Assembly: GCA_023436945.1 (NCBI GenBank)
Contig: JAEZHG010000291.1
Location: forward strand, 1 to 5,460
Length of the DNA stretch: 5,460 bases
Source of the DNA: Pseudomonadota bacterium
GTDB lineage: Bacteria > Pseudomonadota > Alphaproteobacteria > Caulobacterales > Caulobacteraceae
Direction: 5' to 3'
Shown: positions 1-4,671 of the stretch, piece after piece
Layout: each line of letters opens with the position of its first letter
Numbering within the stretch: the first letter of the stretch is position 1
Position numbers and translations under genes: made by a program
The notes under the pieces: generated by a model
Database searches by the model: none
What the model was told of the DNA's origin: nothing
Seen by the model: the letters and a program-made list of their open reading frames with translations, nothing else

Positions 1-33
1 GCACCGCCCTATGTATTTCAGCCTGTCGCCGGA

Positions 34-708
34 TCAGCCCGTGAACGGACGGATCAGGATTTCGACGCGACGGTTTTGGGCCTTGCCAGCAGCCGTGTCG
101 TTCGAGGCGATCGGCTGGCTCGACGAAACACCGGCCACGTACAGACGCTCGGCGATCACGCCGTTGCTGACCAGATAGCTGGCCACCGACGAGGCGCGGC
201 GTTCCGACAGCGGTTGGTTGATGGCGTCACCACCCGACGAATCGGTGTGGCCGATCACGTCCACCATCGAGCGGTCGTACTCTTGCAGCACGCGGGCCAC
301 GTCAGCCAGAACCGGCAGGAAGCGGGCGTCGATGTTCGACTGGTTGGTGGCGAAGGTCACGTCCGACGGCATACGCAGGACGAGGTTGTCACCCTGACGG
401 GCCACGCCGACGCCGGTGCCCGACAGTTCGGCTTCCAGAGCGCGTTGTTGGCGGTCCATGTACTGGCCAACGCCTGCACCGGCCAGTGCGCCGATACCTG
501 CGCCGATCAGGGCGTTCTTGCGGCCCTGTTCGGAATTGTTGGTGTTGGTCAGGTAACCCAGAACAGCTCCACCCAGTGCGCCAGCGATTGCGCCGGTGCC
601 GGTGTTGTTACGGCGCGGAGCCGAGCTGTACGGGTCAGTGGTGGTGCAGGCAGACGCGCCCAGCAGGGCGGCGATGCTTACGCTGATGAGAGCAATCTTG
701 GTGCGCAT
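34..708 (-). CDS. OmpA-family lipoprotein with glycine-zipper segment (YiaD-like)
   Basis: Predicted outer-membrane lipoprotein of 224 residues that likely anchors the outer membrane to peptidoglycan. Residues 1-20 form a lipoprotein signal peptide ending in GASA before Cys21. The -3 position is Ala, not the usual Leu, so the lipobox is imperfect. Thr at +2 argues against inner-membrane retention. Residues about 38-83 are a glycine-zipper segment with many Gly/Ala repeats (GAIAGALGGAVLG and GAGIGALAGAGVG), followed by a short polar helix. Residues about 105-222 are an OmpA C-terminal domain with GHTDSSG at 153-159, NQPLSERR at 164-171 and NRRVEI at 212-217. Asp156 and Arg171 sit 15 residues apart, as do the diaminopimelate-binding Asp and Arg of the family. 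The ATG at 708 has a weak AGAG Shine-Dalgarno and lies about 20 bases below an EcfG-type promoter. It diverges from hsp20. The family is clear; the exact role is not. Confidence 0.93.
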   Translation of the reverse strand: MRTKIALISVSIAALLGASACTTTDPYSSAPRRNNTGTGAIAGALGGAVLGYLTNTNNSEQGRKNALIGAGIGALAGAGVGQYMDRQQRALEAELSGTGVGVARQGDNLVLRMPSDVTFATNQSNIDARFLPVLADVARVLQEYDRSMVDVIGHTDSSGGDAINQPLSERRASSVASYLVSNGVIAERLYVAGVSSSQPIASNDTAAGKAQNRRVEILIRPFTG

Positions 709-718
709 TGTGTATCTC

Positions 719-741
719 TGAGTGAAACTTGAGTGCGAAAC
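719..741. repeat. Imperfect tandem direct repeat at the lipoprotein promoter
   Basis: Two near-copies lie side by side: TGAGTGAAAC at 719-728 and TGAGTGCGAAAC at 730-741, differing by a 2-base insertion. The second copy overlaps the CGTTT -10 element and the first lies around the expected start and leader of the lipoprotein transcript. It could be a regulator site or chance. No known binding consensus was recognised. Confidence 0.3.
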
Positions 742-763
742 GGTTCTGCAAAGTCAAGGTTCC
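738..763 (-). promoter_or_regulatory. EcfG/SigT-type general-stress promoter for the OmpA lipoprotein gene
   Basis: Read on the minus strand there is GGAAC (763-759), a 16-base spacer, then CGTTT (742-738). This matches exactly the known consensus of the alphaproteobacterial general-stress sigma factor EcfG (SigT in Caulobacter), GGAAC-N16/17-CGTT. Transcription would start near 730, leaving a leader of about 20 bases before the ATG at 708. The strand, spacing and distance all fit. The regulon assignment is inferred from the motif alone. Confidence 0.75.
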
Positions 764-805
764 TGCCTGTATGCCACATGAACAACAGGCACCGTGACGC
801 TATTT

Positions 806-820
806 TTCAATTGCATTGAA
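806..820. repeat. Perfect 6-3-6 inverted repeat overlapping the hsp20 -35 box
   Basis: TTCAAT (806-811), TGC, ATTGAA (815-820) is a perfect inverted repeat of 15 bases in the divergent intergenic region. The right arm contains the TTGAA used as the -35 of the proposed hsp20 promoter, so a protein bound here could control that promoter. It does not match the CIRCE/HrcA operator. Chance occurrence is possible. Confidence 0.4.
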
Positions 821-843
821 CTGGGCGATCTCCTTCCCACATA
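815..843 (+). promoter_or_regulatory. Sigma32-like heat-shock promoter for hsp20
   Basis: ATTGAA (815-820), a 15-base spacer, then CCCACATA (836-843) resembles the heat-shock sigma32 pattern CTTGAA-N13-17-CCCCAT, with about one mismatch in each element. It lies upstream of a small heat-shock gene, where such a promoter is expected. Transcription would start near 850, giving a leader of about 70 bases. Confidence 0.5.
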
Positions 844-853
844 GTGATGTGAC

Positions 854-912
854 GCTGCTTTCCGCCAATCGTGGGGAAGGTGGTTCTGGCCGCTGTTTCA
901 GGGCCGAAGGAG
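854..912 (+). promoter_or_regulatory. Structured hsp20 leader, possible RNA thermometer
   Basis: The leader can form two hairpins. Hairpin 1 pairs 854-863 with 875-884: ten consecutive pairs, four of them G-U, around an 11-base loop. Hairpin 2 pairs GGCC (888-891) with GGCC (902-905) and CTG (893-895) with CAG (899-901), with a bulged G892 and a UUU loop. Weak outward pairs (887-906, 885-908, 884-909) could partly mask the AAGGAG ribosome site at 907-912; the 884 pair competes with hairpin 1. Small heat-shock genes of alphaproteobacteria often carry ROSE-type RNA thermometers, whose last hairpin contains a bulged G and covers the ribosome site. The assignment is inference: the usual anti-SD sequence of ROSE is not evident. 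Confidence 0.35.
907..912 (+). promoter_or_regulatory. Shine-Dalgarno of hsp20
   Basis: AAGGAG ends eight bases before the ATG at 921. This decides the start. The reading frame is open further upstream to a TTG at 816, but that codon lies within the promoter region and has no ribosome site. Confidence 0.85.
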
Positions 913-920
913 ACAAGACC

Positions 921-1337
921 ATGAGCCGTTCGTCCGGAGCATTCGACAGCCCGTTCCTGCTGGGTTTCGAGCAGACCCGCGCCCTGATCGACCGCGCGCA
1001 ACGCGCCGCTGGCGACAGCTATCCGCCCTATAATGTCGAGCAGATCGGCGAGACCGTCCGTATCACTGTGGCGGTGGCAGGGTTCACGCCTGACGAACTG
1101 ACGGTAACGGTTGAAGGCCGCCAACTGGTGATCACCGGCAAGCGCGAAGAGAGCGCAAAGCCTGAGGGCCAGTATCTGCATCGTGGCATTGCCGCACGCG
1201 GTTTCGTGCGCAACTTCGTACTGGCGGACGGTCTGGAAGTTTCCGGCTCGCGTCTTCAACACGGCCTGCTGCATGTCGATCTTGTCCAGCCGGACAAGGA
1301 GCGGACGGCATGCCGTATCCCGATTTCCACCGACTAA
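921..1337 (+). CDS. Small heat-shock protein, Hsp20/IbpA type
   Basis: ATP-independent cytoplasmic chaperone of 138 residues that should bind unfolding proteins as oligomers and hold them for DnaK/ClpB refolding. The short N-terminal arm (1-33) is followed by YPPYN at 34-38, a hallmark of the IbpA branch. The alpha-crystallin domain covers about 37-124: strands near VRITVAVAGF and LTVTVEGRQLVITGKRE, a GFVRNFVL segment at 94-101, and GLLHVDLV at 115-122 matching the conserved G-L-L motif. The C-terminal tail carries I-P-I at 133-135, the I-x-I motif used for oligomer contacts. Length and motif order are normal for the class. It is followed after 78 bases by a DUF1150 gene on the same strand, a pairing seen repeatedly in alphaproteobacteria. 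A sigma32-like promoter and a structured leader suggest heat-shock control. Confidence 0.95.
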   Translation: MSRSSGAFDSPFLLGFEQTRALIDRAQRAAGDSYPPYNVEQIGETVRITVAVAGFTPDELTVTVEGRQLVITGKREESAKPEGQYLHRGIAARGFVRNFVLADGLEVSGSRLQHGLLHVDLVQPDKERTACRIPISTD

Positions 1338-1355
1338 AGCGATTGCCCACAGATG

Positions 1356-1371
1356 AGGCTCCAAGGAGCCT
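1356..1371 (+). other. Hairpin between hsp20 and the DUF1150 gene
   Basis: AGGCTCC (1356-1362) and GGAGCCT (1365-1371) form a perfect 7-bp inverted repeat with a two-base centre, in practice about six pairs and a CAAG loop. Only three T follow, so it is at best a weak terminator. It may act as an mRNA end-protector that gives more hsp20 than DUF1150 message. Confidence 0.45.
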
Positions 1372-1400
1372 TTGGCGGGCCTGTTCGTTTAGTTCTGCGT

Positions 1401-1407
1401 AAGGAGG
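1401..1407 (+). promoter_or_regulatory. Strong Shine-Dalgarno setting the DUF1150 start
   Basis: AAGGAGG lies eight bases before the ATG at 1416. It favours that start over the in-frame ATG at 1353, which has no ribosome site and would place the hairpin at 1356-1371 inside the coding region. Confidence 0.9.
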
Positions 1408-1415
1408 CGGTTTCT

Positions 1416-1661
1416 ATGACGCCTGTTATGACAAACAAGGATTTCAGCGCCCTAGGCGCACCTGATCTGGTTTATATCCGCGCCATCCGTGCGGCCGAGA
1501 TTTTGAACGATATCGAGGACGTCGATTTCGATCTGGATCCAAACCAGACCCTCTATGTGCTGCATGGTGCCGATGGCGAGCGTCTAGCGGTTATGCTGGA
1601 TCGTGAAACGGCTTTTGCAGCCGCAGAGGCCCACGACATGGAACCGGTATCGGTCCACTAA
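1416..1661 (+). CDS. DUF1150 family protein
   Basis: Small acidic soluble protein of 81 residues with no known function. It fits the alphaproteobacterial DUF1150 family: ALGAPDLVYIRAI near 12-24, a central acidic stretch (NDIEDVDFDLD, 31-41), LYVLHGADGERLAVMLDRETAFAAA at 46-70 and the C-terminal PVSVH. There is no signal peptide, membrane segment or obvious catalytic motif. The start at 1416 is fixed by a strong AAGGAGG. It lies just downstream of hsp20 on the same strand and before a strong terminator, so the two probably form an operon. A role linked to the chaperone or heat stress is inferred from context only. A second ATG five codons in (1428) is possible but has no ribosome site of its own. 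Confidence 0.88.
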   Translation: MTPVMTNKDFSALGAPDLVYIRAIRAAEILNDIEDVDFDLDPNQTLYVLHGADGERLAVMLDRETAFAAAEAHDMEPVSVH

Positions 1662-1666
1662 AACGA

Positions 1667-1692
1667 AAAACGGGGCCGAAAGGCCCCGTTTT
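1667..1692. terminator. Bidirectional intrinsic terminator
   Basis: AAAACGGGGCC (1667-1677), loop GAAA, GGCCCCGTTTT (1682-1692) is a perfect 11-bp stem with a stable GNRA-type tetraloop. The plus strand ends in TTTT; the minus strand reads into GTTTTTCGTTTT. It lies between the stop codons of the convergent DUF1150 gene (1661) and ptsN (1716) and should end both units. Confidence 0.93.
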
Positions 1693-1715
1693 GCTGTTTG
1701 GCTGTGCGCTGTAGA

Positions 1716-2180
1716 TCAGGCGGCCGCAGCATTACCCGTCTGTACGAACAGGGCCTGTACGCCGTCGATGGTTTGGGCCTGACGCAGGCGTTCGCGCAGT
1801 TCAGGCGAACGCATGGCACGCGAAACCACGGCCAGCGCGCGCAGATGCTCTGCACCCGCTGCCGGAGGGGCGAGCAGGGCGAACAAAAGGTCCACAGGTC
1901 GGTCATCCAGCGCTTCATAGGCGACAGGCGCATCTAGACGCACGAATATGCCGCAGACGCGCTCCACACCCTCTACACGAGCGTGCGGCACGGCTACGCC
2001 ATAGCCTAAGCCGGTCGAACCAAGAGCCTCGCGCTCCATGAGAGCTTCGAGGATCTTTTCGGATTGAAGTCCCAGTGCCTGAGCCGCTGCGTCAGCGACG
2101 TAGTGCAGCGCCTGGCGTTTGGATGAAACAGCTCCGCGCAGGACGACACCGTCCTGAGCCAGCAAATCTGCGATATCCAT
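1716..2180 (-). CDS. ptsN: Nitrogen-related PTS EIIA protein (EIIA-Ntr)
   Basis: Cytoplasmic phosphoacceptor of 154 residues at the end of the PTS-Ntr relay (PtsP, then NPr/HPr, then PtsN). It regulates other proteins and does not transport sugar. The whole chain is one PTS EIIA type-2 domain. The phosphorylated histidine is His66 within GYGVAVPHARV, preceded by EALGSTGLG (51-59) as in PtsN proteins. A second conserved His lies at 112 (EHL). Length matches the family (E. coli PtsN 163). The ATG at 2180 has only a weak GGGA ribosome site. It is the last gene of the rpoN cluster, 102 bases after hpf, and ends before the terminator at 1667-1692. In Caulobacter and related bacteria EIIA-Ntr links nitrogen status to the (p)ppGpp enzyme SpoT; whether it does so here is inferred by homology. 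Confidence 0.95.
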   Translation of the reverse strand: MDIADLLAQDGVVLRGAVSSKRQALHYVADAAAQALGLQSEKILEALMEREALGSTGLGYGVAVPHARVEGVERVCGIFVRLDAPVAYEALDDRPVDLLFALLAPPAAGAEHLRALAVVSRAMRSPELRERLRQAQTIDGVQALFVQTGNAAAA

Positions 2181-2200
2181 AACAGTCCCGCTTAACGGCC

Positions 2201-2248
2201 CCCCTGTAGAGAGGCGCGCGCCTTGTAGACGCTTCGCCTCTCTTGGGG
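2201..2248 (-). other. Long stem-loop in the hpf-ptsN spacer
   Basis: A 9-bp perfect stem pairs 2208-2216 (AGAGAGGCG) with 2235-2243. An outer 4-bp CCCC/GGGG stem (2201-2204 with 2245-2248) lies beyond a small internal loop, and an inner 3-bp stem pairs 2218-2220 with 2230-2232. In the minus-strand transcript no U-run follows, so it is not a standard terminator. It ends about 20 bases before the ptsN ATG and may be an RNA processing, stability or translation-control element. Confidence 0.5.
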
Positions 2249-2266
2249 AAGCAGAATAGGTGGAAA

Positions 2267-2279
2267 GCTTAATTTAAGC
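2267..2279. repeat. Palindrome next to the hpf stop codon
   Basis: GCTTAA (2267-2272), T, TTAAGC (2274-2279) is a perfect 6-1-6 palindrome in an AT-rich patch three bases past the hpf stop. A third GCTTAA lies at 2190-2195 near the ptsN start. Spacing does not fit the CtrA box TTAA-N7-TTAA. Function unknown. Confidence 0.35.
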
Positions 2280-2282
2280 GAC

Positions 2283-2918
2283 TCACGTTTTGCGAGAGGT
2301 GCGCTCCGGATCCACCCAGCCGACATTGCCGTCAGGGCGGCGATAGACGACAGACAGGCCACCGTGGGCGGCGTTACGGAACATGACGACAGGGTATCCG
2401 GTCATATCCAGCTCGGCCACGGCACGACCGACCGTGAGGGTGCGGATCTCGGCTTCGGTCTCGGCAATGACCATACCGACGGGCGGCGGCTCATTGGCGT
2501 TCTCGACCTCGCCGAATTCGGCTTCGTCCTCGATCTTGTCGGGGTTTTTGAAGATGGTGAGGGCGGCAACTTCACGGGCTGCGTTCTCGGTCTTCTCGGG
2601 CGACAGGCCTTTGGGACCAATATGATGGTCTTTCAGGCGACGCTTGTAGCGGCGGACCCGCTTTTCAAGCTTGTCGAGGCTATCGGAGAAGGCCGCGTGG
2701 GCGTCGGGGCCCAGACCGGTCGTTACGAGCGACTGTCCCGACGCGAGTCGGACCCAACAGTCCACGCGATAACCGTGACCATCCTTGGAAACAACGACCT
2801 CGGCGTCTTGCGCGCCGCGGGCGAAATATTTGCCAATTCCGTCCTCGAGTTCTTGGGAGATGCGCGAGCCTAACGCTTCGCCAACATCCACTTGCTTACC
2901 GGTGACTTGGACTTGCAT
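2283..2918 (-). CDS. hpf: Long-form ribosome hibernation promoting factor (HPF)
   Basis: Binds the decoding site of the 30S subunit in resting or stressed cells and, in the long form, pairs ribosomes into inactive 100S dimers. With the start at 2918 it has 211 residues. The N-terminal S30AE domain spans about 1-98, from MQVQVTGKQVDVGEAL to the basic helix DKLEKRVRRYKRRLKDH (82-98), which should contact rRNA. An acidic, proline-containing linker covers about 100-147. The C-terminal dimerisation domain (about 148-205) includes AVAELDMTGYPVVMFRNAAHGG and VVYRRPDGNVGWVDPE. The start is uncertain: ATG at 2930 and 2924 and a GTG at 2969 are in frame. I chose 2918 because relatives begin at the QVQV strand and a GGA lies seven bases before it. 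It lies 113 bases after rpoN, and no clear promoter was recognised in that gap. Confidence 0.94.
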   Translation of the reverse strand: MQVQVTGKQVDVGEALGSRISQELEDGIGKYFARGAQDAEVVVSKDGHGYRVDCWVRLASGQSLVTTGLGPDAHAAFSDSLDKLEKRVRRYKRRLKDHHIGPKGLSPEKTENAAREVAALTIFKNPDKIEDEAEFGEVENANEPPPVGMVIAETEAEIRTLTVGRAVAELDMTGYPVVMFRNAAHGGLSVVYRRPDGNVGWVDPERTSRKT

Positions 2919-3031
2919 AGCCATGTCCATAGAACGCGGCTCATTTGATTTGGTGTCAACGTCGATCACCGAAATGTGGTGTTACTGAAACAATTCGGCG
3001 TGAGCGTAAAATACTGATTTCTTTAGGGCTC

Positions 3032-4522
3032 TCAGGCCGCCTTAAGCATGCGTCGACGCTCGACCGAAGATGGAATCCTGAGGGCTTCCCGATACTTGGC
3101 AACGGTCCGACGGGCGATATCGATCCCCGCTTCCTGAAGGATTTCGACGATGCGGTCGTCGCTCAGAACTTCGCGGGTCTGCTCTTCGGCATCGATCAGG
3201 GCCTTGATACGATGTCGCACCGCCTCGGCCGAGTGGCTGGCCCCGCCGTCGCTGGACTGGATGGCGGCGGTGAAGAAGAATTTCAGTTCGAACACACCGC
3301 GCGGGGTGGCGATGTATTTGTTCGATGTCACGCGGCTGACGGTCGACTCGTGCATCTCGATGGCCTCGGCCACGACCTTGAGCGTCAATGGGCGCAGGAA
3401 CTCGACCCCGAAGGCGAGGAAGGCATCCTGCTGGCGCACGATCTCGCTGGACACCTTCAGAATGGTCTTGGCGCGCTGGTCGAGCGACTTCAGCAGCCAG
3501 CTTGCCTGAGACGCACATTCGGCGACGAAGGATTTCTCTGTCTCGCTGCGTGCACCAGCGGCGACATCGGCATGGTAGCGGCGATCCATAAGCAGGCGCG
3601 GCAGGGTCTCGCTGTTCAGTTCGACCTTCCAGCCGCCGGCGGGGTCAGGGCGCACATAGACATCCGGCACGACGGTCTGGGCAGGCTCTCCACCAAATCC
3701 GGCACCGGGGCGCGGGGTCAGGGCCTGAATCTCGGAAATCATCTCGGCCAGATCTTCGTGGTCGACCCCGCAGGCCTTGCGAAGGCCCGCCAGATCACGG
3801 CGCGCCAGAAGGTCCAGATTATCCAGCAGGGCCGCCATGGCCGGATCAAAGCGATTGCGCTCTTCCAGTTGCAACCTGAGGCATTCCGGCACCGAGCGGG
3901 CCATGACGCCCGTTGGTTCGAAGCCTTGGCAGACTTTCAAAACGGCTTCGACGCGTTCGGTCTCGACGCCCAGTCGCTCTGCGATCTCTGCCAGATCGGC
4001 GCGCAAATAGCCGCCCTCGTCGACACTATCGATCAGGATGGTAGCAATGGCCTGATCGGGGGCGCTGAGGCCCGCCGTGGAGACCTGGGCCATCAGATGC
4101 TCTGACAGGGTCAGTTCGTGCCCGTCAGGGCGCTCATAATCGCCTTCGGGGGCATTGCCGCCATTACGAACGCCGGACCAGTCGGACAGGCCCGGTTGGG
4201 CGTCTGTGGCGACCTCGTTGCGCTCTCCGGGGGCAGCGTCATAGACGGCCTCTTGCGGGGCATCCAGCGCGCTGGAGGCGGCATCGGAGGTGGTGTCGGC
4301 AAAGGAAAGCTCGCTGTCGGAGCCTTCACCGCCGTCGCTATCGCGATCCTTGGCGGCGTCTTCATTATCCTGGCGAGCGAGCAGGGGATTACGCTCAAGC
4401 TCGGCCTCGATAAAGGCCTCTAGCTCGAGGTTGGATAGCTGCAGCAGTTTGATGGCCTGCTGGAGCTGGGGCGTAATAACAAGCCCTTGCCCCTGCCTGA
4501 CCTCAAGCCTTTGCCCGATCAA
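3032..4522 (-). CDS. rpoN: RNA polymerase sigma-54 factor
   Basis: Directs RNA polymerase to -24/-12 promoters that need an AAA+ activator; in Caulobacterales such promoters serve flagellar, stalk and nitrogen genes. It has 496 residues. Region I is at 13-48, with the Gln/Leu-rich QGLVITPQLQQAIKLLQLSNLELEAFIEAELERNPLL pattern (key residues Q13, P18, Q19, Q21, Q22). Acidic, low-complexity region II covers about 50-130. The core-binding region (about 135-325) includes GFEPTGVMARSVPECLRLQL at 200-219. The DNA-binding part has a helix-turn-helix near 378-400 (LTLKVVAEAIEMHESTVSRV) and the RpoN box ARRTVAKYRE, intact at 470-479. The first codon is TTG at 4522, preceded by AGGGG seven bases away; no ATG or GTG is in frame nearby. 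It sits between lptB and hpf, the usual order. Confidence 0.97.
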   Translation of the reverse strand: MIGQRLEVRQGQGLVITPQLQQAIKLLQLSNLELEAFIEAELERNPLLARQDNEDAAKDRDSDGGEGSDSELSFADTTSDAASSALDAPQEAVYDAAPGERNEVATDAQPGLSDWSGVRNGGNAPEGDYERPDGHELTLSEHLMAQVSTAGLSAPDQAIATILIDSVDEGGYLRADLAEIAERLGVETERVEAVLKVCQGFEPTGVMARSVPECLRLQLEERNRFDPAMAALLDNLDLLARRDLAGLRKACGVDHEDLAEMISEIQALTPRPGAGFGGEPAQTVVPDVYVRPDPAGGWKVELNSETLPRLLMDRRYHADVAAGARSETEKSFVAECASQASWLLKSLDQRAKTILKVSSEIVRQQDAFLAFGVEFLRPLTLKVVAEAIEMHESTVSRVTSNKYIATPRGVFELKFFFTAAIQSSDGGASHSAEAVRHRIKALIDAEEQTREVLSDDRIVEILQEAGIDIARRTVAKYREALRIPSSVERRRMLKAA

Positions 4523-4529
4523 GATGACA

Positions 4530-4534
4530 CCCCT
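4530..4534 (-). promoter_or_regulatory. Shine-Dalgarno supporting the TTG start of rpoN
   Basis: Minus-strand AGGGG (4534-4530) ends seven bases before the TTG at 4522. This good spacing is the main evidence for the rare start codon; the resulting N-terminus (MIGQRLEVRQGQG) aligns with normal RpoN starts. Confidence 0.7.
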
Positions 4535-4554
4535 GAAACCAGCCGCTCCGCATT

Positions 4555-4570
4555 GGGCCGAAACTGGCCC
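4555..4570 (-). other. GC-rich hairpin in the rpoN leader
   Basis: GGGCC (4555-4559) and GGCCC (4566-4570) form a perfect 5-bp stem with a six-base loop, about 33 bases before the rpoN start. There is no T-run, so it is not a terminator. It may influence message stability, or be chance in GC-rich DNA. Confidence 0.3.
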
Positions 4571-4577
4571 GGAACTT

Positions 4578-4590
4578 GCTGTAGTACAGC
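4578..4590. repeat. Perfect palindrome in the lptB-rpoN spacer
   Basis: GCTGTA (4578-4583), G, TACAGC (4585-4590) is a perfect 6-1-6 inverted repeat, 56 bases upstream of rpoN. A further 8-base palindrome, CGTTAACG, lies at 4603-4610. This position suits an operator for rpoN, but no -35/-10 pair was recognised beside it and the binding protein is unknown. Confidence 0.4.
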
Positions 4591-4671
4591 TTGGCCGATA
4601 GCCGTTAACGACTGGTGAGCGCCAGTGCCGACTGTGGTCTAAGGGGAAGAATAGGGGGCGTAGAGACGGCC

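Noticed and set aside
1..33. Terminator after the OmpA lipoprotein gene
   Set aside because: No stem with a T-run is visible in the 33 bases available; any terminator lies outside the window.
76..732. Open frame of 218 codons on the plus strand opposite the OmpA lipoprotein gene
   Set aside because: The minus strand gives a clear signal peptide and OmpA domain; the plus-strand product has no family features and is a mirror frame.
787..801. Possible sigma54 promoter upstream of hsp20 (GGCAC ... GC)
   Set aside because: The GG and GC elements are separated by nine bases where ten are needed, and the -12 TTGC is not present.
816..920. N-terminal extension of Hsp20 from a TTG at 816
   Set aside because: The region contains the likely promoter and leader, the TTG has no ribosome site, and the ATG at 921 has AAGGAG at correct spacing.
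1026..1034. TATAAT-like -10 box
   Set aside because: It lies inside hsp20, encoding part of the conserved YPPYN motif, and has no suitable -35 element.
2201..2248. Intrinsic terminator after hpf
   Set aside because: The stem is strong but is followed by G-rich sequence and no T-run on the minus strand.
2267..2284. CtrA binding box near the hpf stop
   Set aside because: The TTAA elements are adjacent and lack the N7 spacing of TTAA-N7-TTAA.
2280..2284. GANTC (CcrM) methylation site as a cell-cycle signal
   Set aside because: GACTC here overlaps the hpf stop; other GANTC sites noticed are within genes, so nothing points to a regulated promoter.
2945..4105. Long open frame (386 codons) on the plus strand opposite rpoN and the start of hpf
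   Set aside because: It mirrors the codon structure of rpoN in GC-rich DNA, its start codon has no ribosome site, and its translation is low-complexity with no recognisable family.
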